This document shows positions 50,901 to 60,704 of a stretch of DNA of 64,000 nt, one piece after another. Origin of the DNA: JACDDK01 sp038198445 (lineage in GTDB: Bacteria > Actinomycetota > Rubrobacteria > Rubrobacterales > Rubrobacteraceae). The stretch spans positions 1 to 64,000 of the forward strand of contig JBBPZZ010000107.1 in the NCBI GenBank assembly GCA_038198445.1, given 5' to 3'. Position 1 is the stretch's first letter; each line of letters opens with the position of its first letter. The notes beneath the pieces are model-generated. The model was not told where the DNA came from. It ran no database searches and worked only from the letters and a program-made list of their open reading frames with translations. A program made the position numbers and the translations under genes.

Positions 50901-51269
50901 CTACAACACCTCCGGGGCCAGCGAGATGATCCTCGTGTAGCCCTTGTCTCTTAGCTCGCGGGCGACGGGACCGAAGATACGCGTCCCGCGCGGAGCCCCA
51001 TCGGGGTTGATGATGACGCCCGCGTTCTCTCCGAACCGGATGTACGAACCGTCGTCGCGCCGCGTCTCTTTCGCCGTCCGAACGACCACGGCCCGCACGA
51101 CCTCGCCCTTCTTCACCGCGCCGCCCGGCGTCGCTTCCTTCACCGCGGCCACGATGACGTCCCCAATACCCGCGCTGCGGCGCTTGCTGCCGCCCAGGAT
51201 GCGGATGGTCAGGATACTCCGCGCGCCGGAGTTGTCCGCGACCTTTAGCCTTGTCTCGTTCTGTATCAT
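50901..51269 (-). CDS. rplN: 50S ribosomal protein L14
   Basis: 122 residues from the ATG at 51269 (MIQNETRLKVADNSGAR), which overlaps the rpsQ stop as TAATG. The longer frame upstream is rpsQ read in another phase. GDVIVAAVKEATPGGAVKKGEVVRAVVVR is the family core. Confidence 0.98.
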   Translation of the reverse strand: MIQNETRLKVADNSGARSILTIRILGGSKRRSAGIGDVIVAAVKEATPGGAVKKGEVVRAVVVRTAKETRRDDGSYIRFGENAGVIINPDGAPRGTRIFGPVARELRDKGYTRIISLAPEVL

Positions 51270-51745
51270 TACTCCGCCCTCGATATGACGGTCCCGAGCC
51301 TCCAACGCTTGCGCGCGGAGAGCGGGCGGGTCTCGACGATCCGGACTGTATCCCCAATATGAGCCTCATTTTGCTCATCGTGAGCCATGAACTTCTTGGT
51401 GCTCCGCACGCGCTTCTTGTACCTCTTGTGCCGCACCAGAGTCTCGACCGCCACCGTGACGGTCTTGTCCGACTTGTCAGAGACGACCAGGCCGACCCGC
51501 TCCTTGCGCCGGTGGCGCTCGGCGTCGGTCTGTATCTGGCCCTCGTCCTGATCCAGCGCCGGCCCTTTGGCGGCGCTCGCACCAAGGTCCTCGGAGACTT
51601 CGGATTCCGCCACCTCTTCGGTGTCGGCGAGCGTCTCGACGCTCTCTTCCTCAGGCGCCTCGGCGGGTGCCTCGGTCTCTGGAGCCTTGCTCTCGGCAGG
51701 CTCCCGGAGCTCCTCGGGCGTTTGGGTATCTTTCTCTTCTGCCAT
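51269..51745 (-). CDS. rpsQ: 30S ribosomal protein S17 with a long acidic N-terminal extension
   Basis: 158 residues; normal S17 is about 80-90. Residues 1-75 are Glu/Ala/Pro-rich and strongly acidic (EELREPAESKAPETEAPAEA and onward). The OB-fold core starts near residue 80 with RKERVGLVVSDKSDKTVTVAVE and runs to KRWRLGTVISRAE. The core binds 16S rRNA helix 11. The extension is probably disordered and would project from the subunit; its role is unknown. The ATG is three bases after rpmC. Confidence 0.95.
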   Translation of the reverse strand: MAEEKDTQTPEELREPAESKAPETEAPAEAPEEESVETLADTEEVAESEVSEDLGASAAKGPALDQDEGQIQTDAERHRRKERVGLVVSDKSDKTVTVAVETLVRHKRYKKRVRSTKKFMAHDEQNEAHIGDTVRIVETRPLSARKRWRLGTVISRAE

Positions 51746-51748
51746 ACG

Positions 51749-51943
51749 CTAGTTCTCCTGCTTCTTCTGGTTCAGGACGGTGAGGAGCCGGGCGATGTTC
51801 TTCCGGACTTCCTTGAGCTGTCCCGTATTCTCCAACTGTCCCGTCGCGTGCTGGAAGCGCAGGTTGAACAGCTCGCGCCTGGTGGCGGCGATTCGGTCCT
51901 CTAGCTCCTGCACGTCCAACTCGCGGACTTCGGCGACCTTCAT
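51749..51943 (-). CDS. rpmC: 50S ribosomal protein L29
   Basis: 64 residues: MKVAEVRELDVQELEDRI, then LFNLRFQHATGQLENTGQLKEVRKNIARL, the two-helix L29 core near the exit tunnel. The start overlaps the rplP stop by one base. Confidence 0.97.
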   Translation of the reverse strand: MKVAEVRELDVQELEDRIAATRRELFNLRFQHATGQLENTGQLKEVRKNIARLLTVLNQKKQEN

Positions 51944-52359
51944 TACTGACTACCTCCCCGGATGAGGAAGCGGGTCTTTATCGGGAGCTTCTGGGCGGCG
52001 AGGCTCATAGCCTCCCGCGCCAGCGTCTCGTCCACTCCGCTCATCTCGAACATAACGCGGCCCGGCTTTACGACCGCGACGTAGCCCTCGGGCGAACCCT
52101 TACCGGAGCCCATACGGGTCTCGGCGGCTTTCTTGGTAACCGGCTTGTGGGGGAAGATGTTGATCCAGACCTTCCCTCCGCGCTTTATCTTCCGCGTCAT
52201 CGCAATACGGGCGGCCTCTATTTGACGGTTGGTGATCCAGGCCGCTTCGAGCGCCTGCAATCCGTAATCGCCGAAATGGACCTCGGTGCCGCCCTTCGCC
52301 AGGCCCCGCCTACGGCCCCGGTGGGGCTTGCGGTACTTGAGCTTCTTGGGTACCAACAT
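51943..52359 (-). CDS. rplP: 50S ribosomal protein L16
   Basis: 138 residues: KKLKYRKPHRGRRRGLAKGGTEVHFGDYGLQ and VFPHKPVTKKAAETRMGSGKG-type segments; GSPEGYVAVVKPGRVMFEM is conserved. It organises the A-site tRNA pocket of 23S rRNA. Confidence 0.98.
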   Translation of the reverse strand: MLVPKKLKYRKPHRGRRRGLAKGGTEVHFGDYGLQALEAAWITNRQIEAARIAMTRKIKRGGKVWINIFPHKPVTKKAAETRMGSGKGSPEGYVAVVKPGRVMFEMSGVDETLAREAMSLAAQKLPIKTRFLIRGGSQ

Positions 52360-52362
52360 TGC

Positions 52363-53025
52363 TTATCTCCTGCCTTCGCCGTCTTCGTGGACGCCGTGGT
52401 TGATCCAGACTTTCACACCGATCTGGCCCATCTGCGTCTTGGCTTCACGGAAACCGTAATCTATGTCCGCATCCAGCGTGTGCAACGGCACCCGCCCCTC
52501 GGAGATGGTCTCCTCGCGGCTCATCTCGATACCGCCGAGACGCCCGCCGCACCGGATACGGCAACCTTCGGCCCCGCTCCGCATCGCGCTGGTGAGCGCA
52601 CGCTTCATGGTCCGCCGGAATGCGGCTCGGCCAACGAGTTGCTCCGCTATGGACTCGGCTACGAGAGCGGCGTTTAGCTCCGGCCTCGACACCTCACGCA
52701 CGTTGACCTGAACCTTTTTCTTGGTCAGGCGCTCCAGTTCGCCGCGGAGGGCGTCTACCTCGGAGCCACCCTTGCCGATTACGATACCGGGACGCGCGGT
52801 GTGAATATCCACGGCGATTTCACCCTGCTCGGCGGCCTTCCGAATCTGGACGTCCGAAATGCCGGCCCGAGTGAGCTTCTTCTCGATGTGCGCCCGGATC
52901 TTGAGGTCCTCGCCGAGCAACTCGGCGAAGTCGCGATCCGAATACCAACTGCTCTTGAAATCTACCTTCTCGCCCTTGCGCTTCACGCCCAGGCGGAAGC
53001 CCTCTGGATGTACTTTCTGGCCCAT
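52363..53025 (-). CDS. rpsC: 30S ribosomal protein S3
   Basis: 220 residues: MGQKVHPEGFRLGV, the KH domain with GIVIGKGGSEVDALRGEL, and the C-terminal GCRIRCGGRLGGIEMSREE. It forms part of the mRNA entry tunnel. It abuts rplV. Confidence 0.98.
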   Translation of the reverse strand: MGQKVHPEGFRLGVKRKGEKVDFKSSWYSDRDFAELLGEDLKIRAHIEKKLTRAGISDVQIRKAAEQGEIAVDIHTARPGIVIGKGGSEVDALRGELERLTKKKVQVNVREVSRPELNAALVAESIAEQLVGRAAFRRTMKRALTSAMRSGAEGCRIRCGGRLGGIEMSREETISEGRVPLHTLDADIDYGFREAKTQMGQIGVKVWINHGVHEDGEGRR

Positions 53026-53391
53026 CTATTCCTCCTCGTCTCCGGGCGTGCCCACAAGGACTCCCGCTGGAGCGCCGAGCTCAACGCTAATGTGGCTGGT
53101 GCGCTTGCGGATCATGGTCGCCCGGCCCATCGCCCTCGGACGATAGCGCTTGATGGTCGGTCCCTCGTCCACCCGGATTTCCCTGACGAAAAGCTCGTCG
53201 GGGTCCACGTCGAGGTTGTGGTCCGCGTTGGCTGCGGCGCTGTTGACCACGCCGCTAACGATCTTCGCGGCGGCCTTGTTCGTGAATTGTAGGATGGAGA
53301 CGGCCTCCGGGACGCTCTTGCCCCGGATCTCATCGGCCACCAGCCGCGCCTTGCGGGGGGCGATGCGGACGTATTTGGCTACGGCCTTCAT
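53026..53391 (-). CDS. rplV: 50S ribosomal protein L22
   Basis: 121 residues: AVAKYVRIAPRKARLVADEIRGKSV and a tunnel-lining hairpin with RYRPRAMGRATMIRKRTSHI. The hairpin is the usual site of macrolide-resistance changes and looks normal here. Confidence 0.98.
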   Translation of the reverse strand: MKAVAKYVRIAPRKARLVADEIRGKSVPEAVSILQFTNKAAAKIVSGVVNSAAANADHNLDVDPDELFVREIRVDEGPTIKRYRPRAMGRATMIRKRTSHISVELGAPAGVLVGTPGDEEE

Positions 53392-53672
53392 TATCGCCTC
53401 CTCGCTGTCCGGTCGTCCTTGCGGTGCGTGCGGAAGGTGCGGGTCGGGGCGAACTCACCGAGCTTGTGGCCGACCATCGACTCCGTGCAGTAGACGGGTA
53501 CGTGCTTGCGCCCGTCGTGGACGGCAATGGTGTGACCGACGAACTCGGGATAGATCACACTGGCCCGGCTCCACGTCTTGAGCATCCGCTTCTCGTTGTT
53601 CTCGTTCATCCTGAGGATGCGCTCCATAAGGCGCTCCTCTACGAATGGATCCTTTTTCGAGGACCGCGTCAT
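53391..53672 (-). CDS. rpsS: 30S ribosomal protein S19
   Basis: 93 residues: RSSKKDPFVEERLMERI, then TWSRASVIYPEFVGHTIAVHDGRKHVPVY and GHKLGEFAPTRTFRTH. It binds 16S rRNA with S13 in the head. It shares one base with rplV. Confidence 0.98.
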   Translation of the reverse strand: MTRSSKKDPFVEERLMERILRMNENNEKRMLKTWSRASVIYPEFVGHTIAVHDGRKHVPVYCTESMVGHKLGEFAPTRTFRTHRKDDRTARRR

Positions 53673-54512
53673 CTAGCGCCTCCTTCCTTTCCTGCGACGG
53701 CGCACGATCATGGCGTCCGACCGCTTGTGCTTCTTCCTGGTTGGCGACCCTTGAGTGATCTGACCCCACGGCGTAACCGGCGCCCGGCCCGGCGTGCTCT
53801 TGCCCTCGCCACCGCCGTGCGGGTGATCGACCGGGTTCATGACCGTACCACGCACCGTCGGCCTGATGCCGAGATGCCGCTTGCGGCCAGCCTTGCCCCA
53901 GCGCACATTCTGGTGCGACTGGTTACCGACGACCCCGACGGTCGCCCGGCACTCGCTCCTCACGCGCCGCCGTTCCCCTGAAGGCAGCCTCAGCGTAACG
54001 AGACCTCCCTCGCGGGCGACGAGCTGCGCGCTGGTCCCGGCGCTGCGGGCCATCTGCGCGCCCCGGCCCGGCTCAAGCTCCACGTTATGGATCACCGTAC
54101 CCACCGGGATACGGTTCAACGGCAATGTGTTGCCCACGTCCACCTCGGCGTCCGGCCCGCTCTCAACGATAGAGCCAACCGTCAGGTTGCGCGGCGCGAG
54201 GATGTAACGCTTCTCGCCGTCGTGATAGTGGAGGAGGGCTATGTTCGCCGAGCGGTTCGGGTCGTACTCGATAGCCGCAACCGTCGCCGGCACGCCGTCC
54301 TTCGTGCGCTTGAAGTCGATCATCCGGTAGCGCCGCTTGTGGCCGCCACCTATGTGCCGGGTCGTGATGCGGCCGTGGTTGTTCCGTCCGCCGGTCTTGT
54401 GTAGCTTCACGAGCAGCTTCTTCTCCGGCTTGTTCTTCGTAACCGTATCGCGTGTCAGGACCGAGGAGTTCCTACGGCCCGCGCTCGTCGGCTTGTAACG
54501 TCTCGCAGGCAC
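53673..54512 (-). CDS. rplB: 50S ribosomal protein L2
   Basis: 279 residues from a GTG start: MPARRYKPTSAGRRNSSV, GRITTRHIGGGHKRRYR, and the conserved GTVMNPVDHPHGGGEGKS loop whose His supports peptidyl-transferase assembly. It abuts rpsS. Confidence 0.98.
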   Translation of the reverse strand: MPARRYKPTSAGRRNSSVLTRDTVTKNKPEKKLLVKLHKTGGRNNHGRITTRHIGGGHKRRYRMIDFKRTKDGVPATVAAIEYDPNRSANIALLHYHDGEKRYILAPRNLTVGSIVESGPDAEVDVGNTLPLNRIPVGTVIHNVELEPGRGAQMARSAGTSAQLVAREGGLVTLRLPSGERRRVRSECRATVGVVGNQSHQNVRWGKAGRKRHLGIRPTVRGTVMNPVDHPHGGGEGKSTPGRAPVTPWGQITQGSPTRKKHKRSDAMIVRRRRKGRRR

Positions 54513-54800
54513 CTAGACCCCCTCGAACAGTTCTATGCGCTCGCCCTCGGCCAGCTTCACGACGGCCTTCTTCCACGTGGCCGTCCGGCCCCTGGTGAGG
54601 CCCTGGCGCTTGGGCTTGCTCTTTACGTTAGCGGTATTGACCTTCGCCACCTGCACGTCGAACGCGCCCTCGATGGCTTTCTTGATCTGGTTCTTATTCG
54701 CCCGCCGGTCCACCTGGAAAGTGTACTGTCCCTCGGTTTCGATGAGATTGTAACTCTTCTCGGATATAACCGGCCGAACTATCACCTGGTGCGGGTCCAT
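54513..54800 (-). CDS. rplW: 50S ribosomal protein L23
   Basis: 95 residues: VIVRPVISEKSYNLIETEGQYTF and RRANKNQIKKAIEGAFDVQVAKVNT. It lies at the tunnel exit, where trigger factor and SRP dock. It abuts rplB. Confidence 0.98.
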   Translation of the reverse strand: MDPHQVIVRPVISEKSYNLIETEGQYTFQVDRRANKNQIKKAIEGAFDVQVAKVNTANVKSKPKRQGLTRGRTATWKKAVVKLAEGERIELFEGV

Positions 54801-54801
54801 A

Positions 54802-55431
54802 TTAGTTCTCCTCCCCCGCCAGCTTCGAATACGCCGCCCGCGAGAACACGACCTCCCGAGCCCTCAACAGCTCGTAGACCCCGTACTCCCTCGGTCCCAA
54901 GACCGTAACCTGCGGCAGGTTCCTGAACGAGAGCGCCGCGTTCGCGTCGTCCTCCGTCAACACCACGAGAACCGGTCCCTCGACCTCCATCTTCCCGAGC
55001 AAGTCTTTCGCCTGCTTAGTGGAAGGCGCGTCGAAAGCCAGCGAGTCCAGAACGAACAGCTCTCCATCGGCGGCTTTGGCCGACAGCGCCCCGTGGAACG
55101 CCGCGAGCGCCTCCTTGCGGTTTATGCGCTTGCGGGAACGCTCGCCTTTCGGCTTCGGACCGCCCCAAGTCCCGCCTCCGACGCGAACCGGCGACTTGAT
55201 GTCTCCCGCCCGCGCCCGGCCCGTACCCTTCTGACGGTACAGCTTGCGGCCGGAGCCCTGTATGTCGCCGCGGCCCTTCGTCGCAGCCGTGTAGCGTCGC
55301 CGGGAGTCTAGCTCCGCGACGACGGCCCGGTGTATGACGTGCTCCCTGGGTTCCGTCTCGAACTTCGGACCCTTCAGGTCCAGCGAGGACTTCTGCCCGC
55401 TGCGCGCGTCGAATACCTGCGCCTGCGCCAT
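54802..55431 (-). CDS. rplD: 50S ribosomal protein L4
   Basis: 209 residues from the ATG at 55431 (MAQAQVFDARSGQK), one base before the rplC stop; the longer frame upstream is antisense-free rplC sequence in another phase. KLYRQKGTGRARAGDIKSPVRVGGG is the conserved tunnel loop. In E. coli L4 represses its own operon. Confidence 0.97.
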   Translation of the reverse strand: MAQAQVFDARSGQKSSLDLKGPKFETEPREHVIHRAVVAELDSRRRYTAATKGRGDIQGSGRKLYRQKGTGRARAGDIKSPVRVGGGTWGGPKPKGERSRKRINRKEALAAFHGALSAKAADGELFVLDSLAFDAPSTKQAKDLLGKMEVEGPVLVVLTEDDANAALSFRNLPQVTVLGPREYGVYELLRAREVVFSRAAYSKLAGEEN

Positions 55432-55432
55432 C

Positions 55433-56050
55433 TTACTCACCCGCCTTTCGGATAGTAACGACAGCGCCCTTACCGCCCGGCACCCCGCCGCGCACCCAGA
55501 TCTCACCTTTGTCGGCGTCCACGTTCGCCACGCTCAGGTTCTTGACCGTGACGCCGTGGTTGCCCATCTGGCCGGGCATCTTTTGCCCTTTAAAGATGCG
55601 GGCCGGGTCCGCCGAAGCGCCCACCGAGCCCGGAGCCCGGACGTTGTGCGAGCCGTGCGAGACCGGGCCGCGACCGAAACGGTGCCGCTTGATCGTCCCC
55701 TGGAAGCCCTTGCCCTTCGAGGTAGCGGTCACGTGTACCTTGTCACCAATCTCGAAGACGTCCGCGCCGATGCTCTCGCCAACCTCGCCCGTAACGCCGC
55801 GCAACTCCTTGAGGTGGCGGCGCGGCGGAGTCTCCAGCTTCTCGAAGACGCCCGCGTGAGCCTTGTTGACCTTGCGCGAGGGCACGGTACCAAAACCAAC
55901 CTGCACGGCGTCGTAGCCGTCCTCCCCGGCGGTGCGGACGGCGGTTATGAAGTTCGGCTCTACCTCGATCACGGTAACGCTCACGAGCGTACCGTCGTCC
56001 TGGAAGGCCTGCGTCATATGCTTCTTGCGTCCTATAACTGCCGTTGCCAT
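55433..56050 (-). CDS. rplC: 50S ribosomal protein L3
   Basis: 205 residues: VIGRKKHMTQAFQDDGTLVSVTVIE at the N-terminus and the RHRFGRGPVSHGSHNVRAPGSVGASADPARIFKGQKMPGQMG finger, of which the Gln in GQKMPGQ is the usual methylation site. Three bases separate it from rpsJ. Confidence 0.98.
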   Translation of the reverse strand: MATAVIGRKKHMTQAFQDDGTLVSVTVIEVEPNFITAVRTAGEDGYDAVQVGFGTVPSRKVNKAHAGVFEKLETPPRRHLKELRGVTGEVGESIGADVFEIGDKVHVTATSKGKGFQGTIKRHRFGRGPVSHGSHNVRAPGSVGASADPARIFKGQKMPGQMGNHGVTVKNLSVANVDADKGEIWVRGGVPGGKGAVVTIRKAGE

Positions 56051-56053
56051 AAC

Positions 56054-56365
56054 CTAGTTCGCCTTTATCTCTATATTCACGCCCGCCGGCAGGTCGAGCC
56101 GCTGAAGCGAGTCGACCGTGCGCGGCGTGGGCTGCTGGATGTCTATGAGCCGCTTGTGCGTGTGCATCTGGAAGTGCTCGCGGGAGTCCTTGTCCTTGAA
56201 GGGACCCCGGATCACGGTGTAGCGGCTCTTCTTCGTCGGCAGCGGGATGGGACCAAACACGAAGGCCCCAGTCCGCTCCGCTGTTTCGACTATGGACTTG
56301 GCTGTCTTGTCTATGACCTCGTGGTCATAGGCTTTCAGCTTGATCCGTATCTTGGAGACGGCCAT
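56054..56365 (-). CDS. rpsJ: 30S ribosomal protein S10 (NusE)
   Basis: 103 residues: KIRIKLKAYDHEVIDKTAKSIVETAERTG and GPIPLPTKKSRYTVIRGPFKDKDSREHF. It also acts with NusB in antitermination and links NusG to the ribosome. It starts the S10 cluster, eight bases after tuf. Confidence 0.98.
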   Translation of the reverse strand: MAVSKIRIKLKAYDHEVIDKTAKSIVETAERTGAFVFGPIPLPTKKSRYTVIRGPFKDKDSREHFQMHTHKRLIDIQQPTPRTVDSLQRLDLPAGVNIEIKAN

Positions 56366-56372
56366 ACGTCAC

Positions 56373-57575
<1,203 letters not shown>

Positions 57576-57585
57576 CTCTTTCCTC

Positions 57586-59736
57586 CTAGTTTTCGGCTAT
57601 CTCGGTCGCGATGCTCTTCGGCACCTCGGCGTAGTGATCGAACTGCATCGTGAACGTCGCGCGGCCCTGCGTCTTGCTCCGAACGGTGGTCGCGTAACCG
57701 AACATCTCGGAGAGCGGGACCATCGCCTGGATGACCTGACCGCTGCCGCGGGCGTCCATACCCTGGATCTGGCCCCGGCGGCTCGAAAGGTCGCCCATGA
57801 CGTCGCCCATGAACTCCTCGGGCATGACGACCTCGACGGCCATGATCGGCTCCAGAAGAACCGGGTTCGCGCGCTTGAGGGCCTCCTTGATCGCCATGCT
57901 GCCCGCGATCTGGAACGCCATCTCGTTTGAGTCAACCTCGTGGAAAGATCCATCGACGAGCTCGACCTTGACGTCCACGACCGGGAATCCGGCCACGACG
58001 CCGCTATCCAGCGCCTCCTTGATACCCTTGTCAACGCTCCCGATGTACTCCCTCGGGATGACGCCGCCGACGATCTTGTTGTCGAATTCGTAACCCTGCT
58101 CGTCGTTGTGCTCGGCGTTGATGACCGCGTGACCGTACTGACCGCGGCCACCCGTCTGACGCACGAACCGGCCGTTGATGCCCTCGACGCGCTTGCGAAT
58201 CGTCTCGCGGTACGCCACCTGCGGACGACCGATGTTCGCGTCCACCCGGAACTCGCGCAGGAGCCTATCCACGATGATCTCCAGGTGAAGCTCACCCATG
58301 CCGGAGATGATCGTCTGCCCCGTCTCCTCGTCACCGCGCACGGAGAACGTCGGGTCCTCCTCGGCGAGACGCTGGAGCGCACCGGTGAGCTTCTCCTGGT
58401 CGGCCTTCGTCTTAGGCTCGATGGCCTGCGAGATGACCGGCTCCGGGAAGATCATCTCCTCCAGCACGATCCGCTCGGGGTCGTCCGCCGAGATGAGCGT
58501 GTCACCCGTCCCGGTATCCGACAGCCCGATAGCCGCCACCAACTCACCCGCGTACACTTCCTCGCGCTGCTCCCGGCTGTTGGCGTGAAGCTGCAAGAGA
58601 CGTCCGATGCGTTCGCGCTTGCCCTTCGTGGTGTTCATGACGTAGGAGCCGGACTTGAGCGTACCGGAATACACCCGCATGTACGTCAGCTTCCCGACGT
58701 GCGGGTCGCTCTGCACCTTGAAAGCGAGTGCTGACAGCGGGCCATTCTCGTCGGCCTCGCGCGTCACGATCTCCTCGCTGTCCAGCGTCTTGCCCTGGAT
58801 TGGCGGTACATCGAGCGGACTCGGCAGGTAGTCGATCACACCGTCCAGCAACGGCTGGACACCCTTGTTCTTGAACGCGGAACCGACGAATACCGGCGTC
58901 ATCTGATTATCCAGTGTCGCTTTGCGAATCGCCGCCCGGAGCTGCGGAACGTCTATGTCTTCGCCTTCGAGATAGAGCTCCATTAACTCTTCATCCTGAT
59001 CGGAGACCGCTTCGAGCAGCTTGTCCCGGAACTCCTCGGCCCGCGTCTTCATGTCTTCGGGGATCTCCGTGATCTCGAACGTCGCGCCCAGGTCATCCGT
59101 GTAAACGGTCGCCTTCATCTCGACGAGATCCACGATGCCCTGAAACTCGCTCTCGGCGCCGATCGGCAACTGCACCGGAACCGCATTCGCCCCGAGCCGG
59201 TCCACCATCGTATCCACGGCCTTGTAGAAGTCCGCGCCGATCCGGTCCATCTTGTTGACGAACGCGATCCGCGGCACACCATACTTGTCAGCCTGCCGCC
59301 ACACCGTCTCCGACTGCGGCTCAACACCCGCCACCGAGTCGAACAACGCTATCGAACCGTCCAGCACCCGTAGGCTGCGCTCCACCTCGACCGTGAAGTC
59401 CACGTGTCCGGGCGTGTCTATAATGTTGACACGGTGCTGTTCGGGGATACGGCTGTGAACACCCTCCTTGGCGCCCTTGCCATTCTTACCGGAGCCTTCG
59501 ATGCCGCCCCAGAAGACGGTCGTCGCGGCGGACGTGATCGTGATGCCGCGCTCGCGCTCCTGGGCCATCCAGTCCATAACAGCGTTGCCGTCATGGACCT
59601 CGCCCAGCTTGTGGGTGAGGCCGGTGTAGAGCAGGATGCGCTCGGTCGTCGTCGTCTTACCGGCGTCGATGTGTGCCATGATGCCGATGTTTCTTACCCG
59701 CTTTAGCGGGATCTTTTTAGCTACTTGTACAGCCAT
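57586..59736 (-). CDS. fusA: Elongation factor G
   Basis: 716 residues, five domains. G1 AHIDAGKTTTTERILLYTG, switch II DTPGHVDF and G4 NKMDR are present; domain IV contains GRFVRQTGGRGQYGHA. A short insert in the G domain (GSGKNGKGAKEGVHSRIPEQHRV around residue 75-95) lengthens it slightly relative to E. coli. It drives translocation. Eleven bases separate it from rpsG upstream and ten from tuf downstream. Confidence 0.97.
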   Translation of the reverse strand: MAVQVAKKIPLKRVRNIGIMAHIDAGKTTTTERILLYTGLTHKLGEVHDGNAVMDWMAQERERGITITSAATTVFWGGIEGSGKNGKGAKEGVHSRIPEQHRVNIIDTPGHVDFTVEVERSLRVLDGSIALFDSVAGVEPQSETVWRQADKYGVPRIAFVNKMDRIGADFYKAVDTMVDRLGANAVPVQLPIGAESEFQGIVDLVEMKATVYTDDLGATFEITEIPEDMKTRAEEFRDKLLEAVSDQDEELMELYLEGEDIDVPQLRAAIRKATLDNQMTPVFVGSAFKNKGVQPLLDGVIDYLPSPLDVPPIQGKTLDSEEIVTREADENGPLSALAFKVQSDPHVGKLTYMRVYSGTLKSGSYVMNTTKGKRERIGRLLQLHANSREQREEVYAGELVAAIGLSDTGTGDTLISADDPERIVLEEMIFPEPVISQAIEPKTKADQEKLTGALQRLAEEDPTFSVRGDEETGQTIISGMGELHLEIIVDRLLREFRVDANIGRPQVAYRETIRKRVEGINGRFVRQTGGRGQYGHAVINAEHNDEQGYEFDNKIVGGVIPREYIGSVDKGIKEALDSGVVAGFPVVDVKVELVDGSFHEVDSNEMAFQIAGSMAIKEALKRANPVLLEPIMAVEVVMPEEFMGDVMGDLSSRRGQIQGMDARGSGQVIQAMVPLSEMFGYATTVRSKTQGRATFTMQFDHYAEVPKSIATEIAEN

Positions 59737-59747
59737 TCTCTACCTCG

Positions 59748-60218
59748 TCACCACCTGTAATGCGCGAATGCGCGGTTGGCCTCTGCCATCCGGTGCGTAT
59801 CTTCCTTACGCTTCACGCTGGATCCGATATTGTCCTTGGCGTCGAGCAACTCGCCCGCGAGCCTCCGCCCCATCGTCTTCTCCCGCCGCGCCCGCGCGAA
59901 ACCGACGAGCCAGCGGAGAGCGAGAGTGTTTGCCCGACGCTGATCCACCTCGACCGGCACCTGATACGTCGCTCCTCCGACCCTGCGGCTCTTCACTTCC
60001 AAACGCGGCCGGATGTTGTCCAGGGCGTTGTTCAGGACGACCACGGGGTTCGTGCCGGTCCTCTCCTCGACCTGGGCGAGGGCGTCGAACACTATCTTCT
60101 CGGCCGTGCTCTTCTTACCGTCGAGCATGATCTTGTTGATGATCTGCTGGACTACCACGCTCCCGTATACCGGGTCTGGTTCTATCTTCTTCTTTGGGGG
60201 CGCTGCTCGTCTCGGCAT
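59748..60218 (-). CDS. rpsG: 30S ribosomal protein S7
   Basis: 156 residues: PDPVYGSVVVQQIINKIMLDGKK, ALDNIRPRLEVKSRRVGGATYQVPVEV and ALRWLVGFARARREKTMG. It nucleates the 30S head. It follows rpsL by 11 bases in the str cluster. Confidence 0.98.
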   Translation of the reverse strand: MPRRAAPPKKKIEPDPVYGSVVVQQIINKIMLDGKKSTAEKIVFDALAQVEERTGTNPVVVLNNALDNIRPRLEVKSRRVGGATYQVPVEVDQRRANTLALRWLVGFARARREKTMGRRLAGELLDAKDNIGSSVKRKEDTHRMAEANRAFAHYRW

Positions 60219-60229
60219 CTCTTACCCTC

Positions 60230-60598
60230 CTACGACTTCTTCGTACCGTACTTGGAACGGCCCTGCTTGCGGTTGTTCACGCCCAACGTATCGAGCGCGC
60301 CGCGCACTACCTTGTAGCGCACGCCCGGCAGGTCCTTCACACGCCCGCCGCGCACCAGCACCACGGAGTGCTCCTGCAGGTTGTGCCCCTCACCCGGAAC
60401 GTAGGCCGTGATCTCCATGCCGTTGGTCAACCTCACGCGCGCGATCTTACGCAACGCCGAGTTCGGCTTCTTCGGGGTAGTGGTCGAGACGCGGGTGCAG
60501 ACACCCCGGCGCTGGGGCGAACCCTGCAAACCCGGAGTCGCCGTCTTGTCTTTTTTCAACTTGCGCTCGTGGCGCACGAGTTGGTTCGTCGTCGGCAT
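60230..60598 (-). CDS. rpsL: 30S ribosomal protein S12
   Basis: 122 residues: PTTNQLVRHERKLKKDK, CTRVSTTTPKKPNSALRKIARVRL and GEGHNLQEHSVVLVRGGRVKDLPGVRY. The lysines that mutate in streptomycin resistance (in TPKKPNSALRK and GRVKDLPG) are wild type. It starts the str cluster 106 bases after rpoC, with GAGGAAGG upstream of its ATG. Confidence 0.98.
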   Translation of the reverse strand: MPTTNQLVRHERKLKKDKTATPGLQGSPQRRGVCTRVSTTTPKKPNSALRKIARVRLTNGMEITAYVPGEGHNLQEHSVVLVRGGRVKDLPGVRYKVVRGALDTLGVNNRKQGRSKYGTKKS

Positions 60599-60704
60599 GG
60601 CCGCGCCTTCCTCTCTACTACCTGGAAAAGGGAACTTCTACAAAGCTACGCGCCGCAGTCCCGAGCCTTGCTACCACTCGTAACCGCGACGCGTAATTTT
60701 AGGC

